A stretch of 61,502 nt of DNA from Pseudomonadota bacterium (GTDB taxonomy: Bacteria; Desulfobacterota; Desulfobulbia; Desulfobulbales; Desulfocapsaceae). The position numbers and the translations under genes are program-made. The DNA lies in the NCBI GenBank assembly GCA_018817385.1, contig JAHIUA010000038.1, positions 1 to 61,502 on the forward strand. The letters are read 5' to 3'. Position 1 is the stretch's first letter; every line of letters begins with the position of its first letter. Positions 52,826-61,103 of this stretch are shown here, in pieces. Below the pieces are notes generated by a model. That model did no database searches. It worked only from the letters and a program-made list of their open reading frames with translations, and was not told the DNA's origin.

Positions 52826-55663
52826 ATGCTGCCAGGAAAATACGAGCAATTTTATAAGAAGATAGCCCGAACCATTCCGACAAAAAATATCATTATCGAT
52901 GAACTCAGAACCATAACCTTTGGTACTGATGCCAGCTTTTACCGCTTGATTCCCAAAATCGTTATCAATGTGGAAAATGAGCGAGAAGTGCAGCTGGTCC
53001 TCAGGGAGGCTAACAGGATGCGGCTTCCGCTAACTTTCAGGGCTGCAGGTACCTCCCTGTCCGGCCAGGCTATAACCGACTCTATCCTGGTGAGACTTGG
53101 TGAAGGGTGGAGGAAGTACAGAGTGTTCGATAATGCCCGGAAGATCCAGTTGGAACCGGGTATAATCGGCAGCCATGCCAATGCAATCCTCGCCGAATTC
53201 GACAAAAAAATAGGACCTGACCCGGCCTCGATTGACAGTGCCAAGATCGGCGGAATCCTAGCAAATAATGCCAGTGGGATGTGTTGCGGTGTTGAGCAGA
53301 ACAGCTACCAGACTCTTGACAGTATGCGGCTGGTACTCGTTGACGGCACTGCAGTAGATACCGCCGAAGACAAAAGCCGGGCCGAATTTGAACGGAGTCA
53401 CGGCGATATCTTAGAAAAGCTGCAGGTCCTGCGCAAGCGAGTGCTGGCAGATAAAGAACTGAGCGATCGCATCCGTTATAAATTCAAGATAAAAAATACC
53501 ACCGGCTACAGTCTCAATGCCCTGGTCGATTTTGAAGATCCCTACGACATTATGATCCATCTGATGATCGGTAGCGAGGGGACATTGGGATTTATCTCTG
53601 ATGTCGTCTACCGGACTGTCGTTGAGCATCGTCATAAGGCCAGTGCCCTCCTTTTTTATAATGATGTGCAAACGGCATGTCAGGTCATTCCGATCTTAAA
53701 GAAACAACCGGTGGCCTCTGCGGAACTGATGGATCGGGCTGGCCTACGTTCCGTGGAGGATAAAGAAGGGATGCCAGACTCTTTGAAAGAGCTGGGGGAG
53801 ACGGTTACTGCTCTGTTGGTGGAGACAAGGGCGGAGTCGGCGGCAGAACTTCAGGCCCAGATCGCTGAGATCCAGGAGGCAATTAAGGAGCTGCCGACGG
53901 TGCAGCCTGTCACCTTTACCGACGTCCCGGCTGAATATACTGCCCTGTGGAAGATCAGAAAAGGTCTCTTTCCGGCGGTGGGGGCGATTCGCAAAACCGG
54001 GACTACGGTCATTATTGAAGACGTCGCCTTCCCCGGTGAACACTTGGCCGCTGCGGCCCTTGATCTCCAGGAACTATTTAAGAAATACGAGTACAATGAG
54101 GCGATCATATTCGGGCATGCCCTGGATGGCAATCTCCACTTTGTCTTCACACAGGATTTTTCCATCGAGTCGGAGGTGGTCAGATACCGGGATTTTATGG
54201 ACGAAGTTGTCCGGCTGGTGGTTGAAAAGTATGACGGCTCCCTCAAGGCCGAGCATGGCACCGGTCGTAATATGGCACCCTTTGTCCAGAAGGAGTGGGG
54301 GGAGGCCGCCTTTAAGCTGATGCGTGATATTAAAGCCATTTTCGACCCGCATTCTCTCCTGAATCCAGGAGTTATTCTTAATGCGGATGCTGAAGCGCAT
54401 ATAAAGGATCTCAAACCATTGCCGGCAACCCATGTGCTGGTCGACAAATGCATAGAGTGCGGTTTTTGTGAGGCGATTTGTCCTTCCAAGGACTTGACTT
54501 TCACCCCGAGGCAGCGCATAGTCGGGCGCCGCGAGATCAGCAGACTGATGGCGGCTGGAGGAGATTCAAAAAAGGTTAAAGAGATGGTCAAAGCCTATCA
54601 ATATCCGGGAAAGGATACATGCGCCGCCGACAGTCTCTGTGCCACCCGTTGTCCTGTCGGTATCGATACCGGGAAGATGGTCAAGGCCCTGCGGGAAGAG
54701 GCCAACGGCCCGCTTGGTAATACGGTAGCCGACAGGGTTGCCGGTGGTTTCGGAGGGGTGGCCAAGACGGTAAGCGCCACTCTCAACGGTGTCGACTTTG
54801 TCCATAAGATGACAGGGACCTCGTTTATGGAGGCGGCCTCTACCCTGGCAAGAAAGGTGACATTGAACAAGCTGCCCCTGTGGAATCGGGAGATGCCCTC
54901 CGGGGTGCCAAAAATTACTGTGGAAGCGATCAATCCAGAGAATGTGTGCAAGGTCGTCTACTTCCCGAGTTGTGCCAGTCGCGCCATGAGCGGTCCAGCC
55001 AGGGAGGATAGGGAACGGGAGTCTCTGCCGCAGAAGACCAGATCACTTTTGAAAAAGGCGGGGTACGAGGTCATCTATCCGGAAAAACTGGATAGTCTCT
55101 GTTGCGGGCAGGCCTTTGAGAGTAAGGGCTTTATGGCCCAGGCCGAGCGGAAATTGGCAGAGTTGTCCGATGCCCTTCTGGCCGTTTCTGATAACGGCGA
55201 GATTCCGATACTCTGCGACACCAGCCCCTGTCACTACAGGATGCTGGCAATGCTGGATAAGCGTTTGCAGCTATTTGAACCGATCGAGTTTGTCCTCATC
55301 TATTTGATGGATCGGTTGAAGTTCACCCAGTTGGATGTAACGGTGGCGGTACATCCAACCTGTTCGGCGCGAAAGATGGGGCTGGAGGCCAAACTTGAGC
55401 AACTGGCCAGGGCCTGCGCCAGGAAAGTGGTTATGCCCACGGATATCTATTGTTGTGGTTTTTCCGGGGATCGTGGGTTCAACTTTCCAGAACTCAATGC
55501 AGCGGCCCTGAAAGATTTGCAGGACCATGTCTGTAACTGCGATGCAGGTTACTCGACAAGTAAGACCTGTGAAATTGGCCTCTCCCTCCACGGTGGAATT
55601 CCGTACCACTCAATACTCTATTTGGTGGATGAGGCGAGTGAGCCTCTGACGACAGGATCTTGA
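52826..55663 (+). CDS. FAD-linked D-2-hydroxyacid dehydrogenase with iron-sulfur and CCG domains
   Basis: 945 residues from ATG 52826, which has GAGAGGTG upstream; ATG 52793 is less well placed. The N-terminal half is a GlcD/VAO-type FAD flavoprotein (RAAGTSLSGQAITDSILV, then DSAKIGGILANNASGMCCG). At about 545-620 two 4Fe-4S motifs follow (CIECGFCEAICP and CAADSLCATRCP), then two CCG heterodisulfide-reductase-type motifs (CCGQAFESKG, CCGFSGDRGFNFPE). This resembles YdiJ-like D-lactate or D-2-hydroxyglutarate dehydrogenases that feed quinone or another membrane acceptor. D-lactate oxidation would fit a sulfate reducer. Substrate is inferred. Confidence 0.88.
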   Translation: MLPGKYEQFYKKIARTIPTKNIIIDELRTITFGTDASFYRLIPKIVINVENEREVQLVLREANRMRLPLTFRAAGTSLSGQAITDSILVRLGEGWRKYRVFDNARKIQLEPGIIGSHANAILAEFDKKIGPDPASIDSAKIGGILANNASGMCCGVEQNSYQTLDSMRLVLVDGTAVDTAEDKSRAEFERSHGDILEKLQVLRKRVLADKELSDRIRYKFKIKNTTGYSLNALVDFEDPYDIMIHLMIGSEGTLGFISDVVYRTVVEHRHKASALLFYNDVQTACQVIPILKKQPVASAELMDRAGLRSVEDKEGMPDSLKELGETVTALLVETRAESAAELQAQIAEIQEAIKELPTVQPVTFTDVPAEYTALWKIRKGLFPAVGAIRKTGTTVIIEDVAFPGEHLAAAALDLQELFKKYEYNEAIIFGHALDGNLHFVFTQDFSIESEVVRYRDFMDEVVRLVVEKYDGSLKAEHGTGRNMAPFVQKEWGEAAFKLMRDIKAIFDPHSLLNPGVILNADAEAHIKDLKPLPATHVLVDKCIECGFCEAICPSKDLTFTPRQRIVGRREISRLMAAGGDSKKVKEMVKAYQYPGKDTCAADSLCATRCPVGIDTGKMVKALREEANGPLGNTVADRVAGGFGGVAKTVSATLNGVDFVHKMTGTSFMEAASTLARKVTLNKLPLWNREMPSGVPKITVEAINPENVCKVVYFPSCASRAMSGPAREDRERESLPQKTRSLLKKAGYEVIYPEKLDSLCCGQAFESKGFMAQAERKLAELSDALLAVSDNGEIPILCDTSPCHYRMLAMLDKRLQLFEPIEFVLIYLMDRLKFTQLDVTVAVHPTCSARKMGLEAKLEQLARACARKVVMPTDIYCCGFSGDRGFNFPELNAAALKDLQDHVCNCDAGYSTSKTCEIGLSLHGGIPYHSILYLVDEASEPLTTGS

Positions 55664-55673
55664 AGCTGATAAA

Positions 55674-55720
55674 ACCAGCAGGGGAAAGTTGGCAATAGAC
55701 TTTTCTCTGCTGGTCTTTTT
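55674..55720 (+). terminator. Intrinsic terminator of the dehydrogenase gene
   Basis: ACCAGCAG-GGAAAG (55674-55688) pairs with CTTTTCTCTGCTGGT (55700-55714) with minor mismatches, followed by CTTTTT. It is ten bases after the stop codon and could serve both this gene and the convergent CMD gene. Confidence 0.8.
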
Positions 55721-55801
55721 GCTCTGATAGAAGAGCCAGGGAATGATTTGCCCTTAATTGTGCACATTAACGCTATCCCTTTTCCGTATGGATGTGCGGC
55801 C

Positions 55802-56125
55802 TTATTTTTGGCAATCACATTTTTTGTTACCTGCAACAATTTCTTGCCATTCCCCAATCACATCGTGGGTCCAACAATCATCAGCCCCTGCCGCTTCACG
55901 CATTACCAAGGCAAGGATATATGCCAATTCTTTAACTTCTGCTCCGGCTTCTAAGGCACCTTGGAAGTGTTTGAGGACACATGGCTTCGATCTGGCTTTT
56001 ATTGAAAGAGCAAAACAGATAAATTGATATGTTTTTTCATCAATCGTTCGTTTGTCGGCATACAGCTCGTCCATTTTGTCGAGAGCTTCTGTAAATTCCG
56101 GGAAAAATTCTGCTAATAACCTCAT
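55802..56125 (-). CDS. Carboxymuconolactone decarboxylase (CMD) family protein
   Basis: 107 residues, all helical. The CMD/AhpD-like core is IKARSKPCVLKHFQGALEAGAEVKELAYILALVMREAAG, with the reactive CxxxH at Cys49 and His53. Family members are decarboxylases or peroxidase-linked disulfide reductants; with a single core Cys this is more likely a CMD-type protein of unknown substrate. An AAAGGAG ribosome site precedes ATG 56125. It converges on the dehydrogenase gene. Confidence 0.82.
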   Translation of the reverse strand: MRLLAEFFPEFTEALDKMDELYADKRTIDEKTYQFICFALSIKARSKPCVLKHFQGALEAGAEVKELAYILALVMREAAGADDCWTHDVIGEWQEIVAGNKKCDCQK

Positions 56126-56834
56126 ACTATGAACTCCTTTCTGTCGTTTTGAAAAAATTGAACCTTTTGCCAGAATTTAACGCTTCGAAATTTTAGATAT
56201 AATTTTTTCCCATACGTTAAAACACAGTTACCCAGTCCTTTTTACGGTCAACTGCAGCGCTCGATCTACGCCCGGCATGAGGTGGGCTTATGGGACGATT
56301 CCTTCATAAGTGTTCCTCTGTTAAGTGAATACGCTAGCATAAATTGCCAGCCGAAGGCAAGACTGTACCTGCATCTCAAGGAAGCCTAGCAGGGTAAGTG
56401 AGGAACGGGACTGCGAAGATGCGGGGCGTCCTATAGAACTGTAGGTGGGGGGTAACATAGAGGCTGTGAATTTGGTTTAAGGATACAAAAAGGCATATTT
56501 CCTTTAAAGAGGTTTGATAATTTTTATAAACAGTGGTCTATCTTGTTGTTGAGTGTTTGTGGAACTCTTTGAAATATGAACATCTCTCTGTATGCCTTTG
56601 AATTGATGGCGAAAGCAAGGAAAGCCATTATCCAATAGGATGGTTGGTATATGAAGATCATGCACCAATCTCCCTTGGAAAGGAGGCTCGGAGAAGGGGA
56701 CAATTGTAACATGCTGCCAATGGTTGAACTGGCAGCATGAAAAAGCAGCAGAGAGTTCCCTTGGGAAAAAAATCCACCATATATGGTAACAATGTAACTA
56801 TTCCGGTGATGCCCAAAAGTTGGCAAACTACGGC
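56126..56834. other. Intergenic region of about 710 bases
   Basis: I see no gene with a ribosome site and recognisable sequence here. It contains short hairpins only and ends at the inverted repeat before the next gene. Confidence 0.35.
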
Positions 56835-56860
56835 TCAGGTACCGCTGAAGAGGTACCTGA
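56835..56860 (+). promoter_or_regulatory. Hairpin in the leader of the small membrane-protein gene
   Basis: TCAGGTACC (56835-56843) and GGTACCTGA (56852-56860) are a perfect 9-bp inverted repeat with an 8-base loop, 39 bases before the preferred GTG start. There is no T-run, so a regulatory or stabilising role is more likely than termination. Confidence 0.4.
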
Positions 56861-56899
56861 CATGAGATGAAACGATTTCTTAACGAGGAGAATTTAACA

Positions 56900-57265
56900 G
56901 TGATTACGTATTTGTATTGGATTGCAATAGGTGTTCTTGTTGGTGGGGTGGTTTACGGTATTGGTATAAAAGCACAGAATTGGAAGGTTGCTGTTGCTGT
57001 CGCATTGGTCATTCTCCTTGCTGGATGGGCGACCTATTTTTTTCGTCTCCAACAGGTTTTTGTCAAACGCTATGGTGGTGTGATGAGGATCTCTGTTCCG
57101 GAGGGCCAGCATCATTTGGCAGCGACTTGGAAGGATGACAATCTGTGGATTGAGAATTACGACCCCAAGAGTAATACGTGTATTTTCAGTGAATACTCCA
57201 AGGGAAACATGCTCCAGGGAAAAGTGACCATAACGAATTGCAATCCGCTTGTCCCTCAACAGTGA
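56900..57265 (+). CDS. Small membrane protein of unknown function
   Basis: 121 residues from GTG 56900, chosen because GAGGAG lies nine bases upstream; ATG 56867 would add 11 residues but has no ribosome site. Two hydrophobic segments (YWIAIGVLVGGVVYGIGI and VAVAVALVILLAGWATYFF) are followed by a beta-rich soluble tail (RISVPEGQHHLAATWKDDNLWIENYDPKSNTCIFSEYSKG). I recognise no family. It stands alone between long intergenic regions, with a hairpin upstream and a large nested inverted repeat downstream. Confidence 0.6.
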   Translation: MITYLYWIAIGVLVGGVVYGIGIKAQNWKVAVAVALVILLAGWATYFFRLQQVFVKRYGGVMRISVPEGQHHLAATWKDDNLWIENYDPKSNTCIFSEYSKGNMLQGKVTITNCNPLVPQQ

Positions 57266-57272
57266 CAGGGTG

Positions 57273-57358
57273 AATTGGCGAAAGAGTTTCTTGTCAGGAG
57301 TGGTTCAGTTCTGATCTGTACCACTCCTGACTATGGGGCAACTCTTCGTTTGCCAATT
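57273..57358 (+). repeat. Nested inverted repeat (86 bases)
   Basis: The outer arms AATTGGCGAAAGAGTT (57273-57288) and AACTCTTCGTTTGCCAATT (57340-57358) enclose perfect 12-bp inner arms, GTCAGGAGTGGT (57293-57304) and ACCACTCCTGAC (57320-57331). It starts eight bases after the stop of the preceding gene. It could act as a terminator-like or RNA-protecting structure, although no T-run follows. Confidence 0.6.
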
Positions 57359-57479
57359 GTTGACCCTCACCTGAGTAGGTACAATAAAAAAGCAAGATGT
57401 TACCTGGTTCAGGCCCGTGTCAGGTGGCAGCAGTAACGTCTTTTGCCTGCAAAGAAACACAGAAAGAGGCGGGCGGGGG

Positions 57480-57717
57480 TGGCAGTTTTTTTGGGCCGAC
57501 CTTGGCCGCGATTTGAGACCCTTATTCAGTACTTCTTCGCTATTTCTCCTCTGAAACGATCACTGTCGGTTAATTGATTCCTTTGTAATGCTCCGCGGAT
57601 CAGCTTGAATTCTTCTTCTGATATCGTTTCGGTGACATATTGTCGATAGGTAGCTTGTCTTTCTTTGTGCTTTTCCCTGATGCTCTGACTTAAGGATCAT
57701 AGTCAATAACCTTGTCG
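57480..57717 (-). pseudogene. REP-associated transposase (RAYT/Y1) C-terminal relic
   Basis: On the minus strand the frame reads KKRQATYRQYVTETIS, then FKLIRGALQRNQLTDSDRF, then a stop codon, then IRVSNRGQGRPKK. This is the end of a Y1-type TnpA_REP protein: the YR motif, the IR.A...N.LG-type helix and the terminal GRPKK. A TAA also interrupts it upstream near 57688, and the catalytic HUH/Tyr region is absent. It is a dead remnant of the enzyme class that mobilises REP sequences, which are present in this window. Confidence 0.7.
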
Positions 57718-57933
57718 TTCACTCCATTTTCTTTGCTGCTTGTTTTTGATTGACACTCATTTTTCTCTGGGTGTATACTTTTTTATATGGAATGATTGTT
57801 GAACGATGATGGTGCCTGAAGTTAATAGGCTTTGTTTTTTGCATTGGAATAGAATATTTTATAAAATCGGCTTGATTTGGTGGTCTTGAATTAGAAGATA
57901 ATATCTGTCAATAAAAAACAACAAAGGAATAAT

Positions 57934-59145
57934 TTGGCTAATAAAAGAGATTTATTTACAGTTGGAGTACTGATAGTAATTTTAACTATTGTAGGATGTA
58001 AAACAAATATTGGTCCAAACAATCCATCTTTTGTGACTTCACAACTGACACCTCTTGTAACATCTATACTAGCAGAACCGAGACCTGCTATGTTAAGTAA
58101 CGGAACAATACAGACTAATTATGAAATAATTTGCATAAATGCCTTGTCACATCAAGTTACACTGGAAAACCTTAAAGTCATTGATCCTGCTACCCCTGCA
58201 GGCCCAATCATATCCTTGTCTCAAAAAGAACTGTTAACTCTGATACGTATTCCAGGTTCAGCCCAAGCCACAACAACTTTTGGACCAGGTCAAATGGGAT
58301 ATATAAGAATTAACCTATTGTTTGAAGATGTTTCAGAAATTCCCAGTGAATTTAATCATATAATCACATTGTCAAATGCAAGCCCATCGCCATCGATGGA
58401 TAAAACGATAACCCAGCATATATCTCAAGCTGCTGTGAACTTTGAACCTGTACCGGTGATTTCTCCACCATTAAAGGGTAACAACTGGGTGGCGGATGCG
58501 GTAGGGCTTTATTCACCCCACAGACTAACGACTATGCCGATAGATGGGGCCTTGAAAACACCTGAACGTTGGGCCGTGGATTGGATCAAACTTACCAGTG
58601 ACAACAAACTCTCCACAGGGGATCCAAAAGAGAATAAAAGCTATCCACAATATGGAGAAGAAATCATAGCAGTGGCAGATGGAGTAATTTTAAATACTGT
58701 TAACAACCTGCCCGATGGACAACCAGGAAAAATGCCAGCGAACATCACCATTGATACAGCTGGCGGAAATTATGTTTACCAAGACATAGGAAATGGGTAT
58801 TCAGCATTTTATGCCCATCTTATTCCTGGAACTCTCAAATTTAAAAAAGGTGATTTTGTTAAAAAAGGAGAGGTCTTAGGACTACTTGGAAATTCAGGGA
58901 ATTCTGATGCCCCGCATCTCCATTTTCAGGTCAACAAAGGGCAATCCCCTCTGGGATCAGATGGTGTGCCATATCTTATTGATTCATTCATCCAGATTGG
59001 TTACCTGGATTCAAAAGATTATCTGGAGACAGAATTAAAAGCAATTCCCCATCAATCCTTAGAAATCAAGCCATTATTGGAAAAAATGTCAAGGTGCTCC
59101 AATAAGATGCCATTTAATATAGCTGTCGTAAATTTCAGCGATTGA
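57934..59145 (+). CDS. Lipoprotein with M23 (LytM) peptidase domain
   Basis: 403 residues from TTG 57934, about five bases after AAAGGA. A lipoprotein signal (LIVILTIVGC, Cys at about residue 22) is followed by a roughly 150-residue beta domain and an M23 domain at about 185-380. Visible motifs are ERWAVDW (a variant of the first metal motif seen in this subfamily, lacking the usual HxG), GNGYSAFYAHL, KKGEVLGLLGNSGNSDAPHLHFQV. The first zinc ligand His is not obvious, so activity is uncertain. A role in cell-wall remodelling or binding at the outer membrane is inferred. It is AT-rich compared with neighbours. Confidence 0.8.
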   Translation: MANKRDLFTVGVLIVILTIVGCKTNIGPNNPSFVTSQLTPLVTSILAEPRPAMLSNGTIQTNYEIICINALSHQVTLENLKVIDPATPAGPIISLSQKELLTLIRIPGSAQATTTFGPGQMGYIRINLLFEDVSEIPSEFNHIITLSNASPSPSMDKTITQHISQAAVNFEPVPVISPPLKGNNWVADAVGLYSPHRLTTMPIDGALKTPERWAVDWIKLTSDNKLSTGDPKENKSYPQYGEEIIAVADGVILNTVNNLPDGQPGKMPANITIDTAGGNYVYQDIGNGYSAFYAHLIPGTLKFKKGDFVKKGEVLGLLGNSGNSDAPHLHFQVNKGQSPLGSDGVPYLIDSFIQIGYLDSKDYLETELKAIPHQSLEIKPLLEKMSRCSNKMPFNIAVVNFSD

Positions 59146-59223
59146 ATGTGGCAAAATAGATTTTCCTCTCTTCGTCTTTTTTTGTCTTTCACTCTCTAAG
59201 CAGAGGACAGTATCTGTTCATCT

Positions 59224-59254
59224 TCTCTCCTTTTCTGGAAAGAGAGATTTTTTT
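59224..59254 (+). terminator. Weak intrinsic terminator
   Basis: TCTCTC (59224-59229) pairs with GAGAGA (59242-59247) across a 12-base loop and is followed by seven T. It lies between the M23 lipoprotein and the next gene. Confidence 0.4.
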
Positions 59255-59332
59255 GTCTCCGCAGAGGGGTCCACTCTACTCTAACGCGTAATGGAGGCAG
59301 CTTGTTTAATAGAGTTTTTTGAAAGGATAAGA

Positions 59333-60919
59333 ATGAAAAAAAAATTGCTTAACACGTCTACTTGTCTGTTTTTACTGTTTTTTTCCTTTCAAGCCCTTGC
59401 CGAATCCCCACAGGTTGTAAGTTGGAACAACGAATTAAATTCCCTTGATATCCAGTATCAGAGGCTGAAGAGTCAACCTGGAGGAATAACTCCCGCCCAA
59501 GAAAGGCATATTCTGAACAGGAAAGGCGATATTGTCGGTCAGGCAGGATTCACCAGTTTCAAGGATTTCTCCACATTCCAAGGGACACGAGTTCAGTTCG
59601 TCCAATCTGAAACCCCAACTTTTCTTGTGAGGAGGGGCTATGGAGAAGAAAATCTCAGTAAATATGGAATGGGTCGCTGGTTTGGTGATACATACAATTC
59701 TGTTAACGGTACAAGAAATAATCTTGCGGTATTGGATACATGGGGAAATCCCCTTGAAAGTATCTACGTAATCAAAGTTCCAGCAAACCAAGTGTTACTT
59801 GGAGGAATTGCTGCTGCCCAGATCTCAAGCGACGGCAAAGAATATAGACCAGGAGGGGGGTTGCAATACTGGTTTCAGAATAATGGACTGCAAACGAATG
59901 AATGGTTGCTTTATGCTGTTTATGGCCCCGATCATCTGAAAAGCTATGCAACAAATGTTACAACTGCGCAACAGCTTGGAAGGAGTGTGATGTATGATAC
60001 CCAGCTCCGTCTTGAAGATATACGGTCTGCACACCTATTCACCTCGGGAGTGCAAGAAGAGAACGACAGCACCGAACACGTCGACACCTATACTGTCTGG
60101 TCAAGAGCCTATGGGTTGAATGTTTCTGGATTTGACGCTAACGACGAAACCTATTATCAGACTCATGGTACCGGGGTAGGACTTGATAAGGAATTCAAGA
60201 TCAAAAACGGAGTTCTTTCTGTTGGTGGAGTTACAGGGTATGCAGAGATAAACAAAACTGTAGATACTTCTGAGAGAAATTTCACCGGTTATTCAGATAT
60301 TAATAATATAGTACGTAATATTCAAGGCGCTGCCTATCTTTTATATCAACAGAATTATAAGGGATACGGCAAACCTCATTTTTATGCCGATGCAACCGTA
60401 ATGGGAGGTTTGCTGAAATTTATCAATGAAGTCCCTGGATATTCAGGATTGGGATACCGGCAAGACTACGACGGAGGGAACTTTTTAACATCTTTGGAAG
60501 TGGGATTTACTCTCCCATTGAACCAGGGAGTTGTGATCGAGCCGGAAATAACTTTCGATTATAACAAGATAATGCATGAAGATTTTCAAGATAAAATTTT
60601 GGCGCCTGTTACCCTGGAATCAGGGATATCGTTAAGGACAGGAGCAGGAGTAAAAATCAAGAAGAATTTTCTGGAGGTTAAGCAGGTTGAGCTTTCCACT
60701 GTTTTAATCGCACGATATGAAAGAGAATTTTCTGGTGACAATGAAATCTGGGTGATGGATGAGTCGGCAAGCGACAATCAGAAAGGTGACTTTTTCACTC
60801 TGGGTGGAGGGGCAAAAATCAACATTGTCAAAAGGCTCTTCCTTCGCGCTGAAATTTTAAGACTATTGGGAAATGAAGAGGGCTACCGAGGGTATTGCAC
60901 TTTGAATTTCTTGTTTTAA
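59333..60919 (+). CDS. Outer-membrane barrel protein with a TNT-like N-terminal domain
   Basis: 528 residues from ATG 59333, with GAAAGGATAA upstream; signal peptide to about residue 23 (LFFSFQALA-E). Residues about 90-200 carry TFLVRRGYG, YGMGRWFGDTY, VIKVPANQVLLGGIAAAQ and PGGGLQYWF. This order recalls the ADP-ribosyltransferase-like TNT domain of NAD glycohydrolase toxins, in which a late GG.xQ glutamine is catalytic. From about 250 the sequence turns into repeated amphipathic beta strands ending in TLNFLF, an autotransporter-type or porin-like barrel. The toxin-like reading is an inference. The neighbour upstream is an M23 lipoprotein. Confidence 0.6.
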   Translation: MKKKLLNTSTCLFLLFFSFQALAESPQVVSWNNELNSLDIQYQRLKSQPGGITPAQERHILNRKGDIVGQAGFTSFKDFSTFQGTRVQFVQSETPTFLVRRGYGEENLSKYGMGRWFGDTYNSVNGTRNNLAVLDTWGNPLESIYVIKVPANQVLLGGIAAAQISSDGKEYRPGGGLQYWFQNNGLQTNEWLLYAVYGPDHLKSYATNVTTAQQLGRSVMYDTQLRLEDIRSAHLFTSGVQEENDSTEHVDTYTVWSRAYGLNVSGFDANDETYYQTHGTGVGLDKEFKIKNGVLSVGGVTGYAEINKTVDTSERNFTGYSDINNIVRNIQGAAYLLYQQNYKGYGKPHFYADATVMGGLLKFINEVPGYSGLGYRQDYDGGNFLTSLEVGFTLPLNQGVVIEPEITFDYNKIMHEDFQDKILAPVTLESGISLRTGAGVKIKKNFLEVKQVELSTVLIARYEREFSGDNEIWVMDESASDNQKGDFFTLGGGAKINIVKRLFLRAEILRLLGNEEGYRGYCTLNFLF

Positions 60920-60993
60920 AAGGAAGGGCAAGAAGTAAAGGATCATGAGGGGAAAGGTCGTTTTTCTTTCTCCTCTTTTTGCTTAGTTTCATA

Positions 60994-61103
60994 ACACCGG
61001 TGATGAACGGGAAGCCGGTACTCAGTACAGTACCCCCTTGAGAGGTGAAAGTACTTTCACGAAATTCTTTTTAACAAAACGCGAAAAGAATTTCTAAGGG
61101 ACT
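60994..61103 (+). repeat. Structured intergenic repeat, copy C
   Basis: It shares ACCGGTGATGAACGG, the CTCAGTACAGTACCCC block and the terminal AAAAGAATTTCTAAG arm with copies A and B. The 5' arm of its main stem has decayed (GTACTTTCACGAAATTC). It begins 75 bases after the barrel gene, in the same orientation as that gene. Confidence 0.75.
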
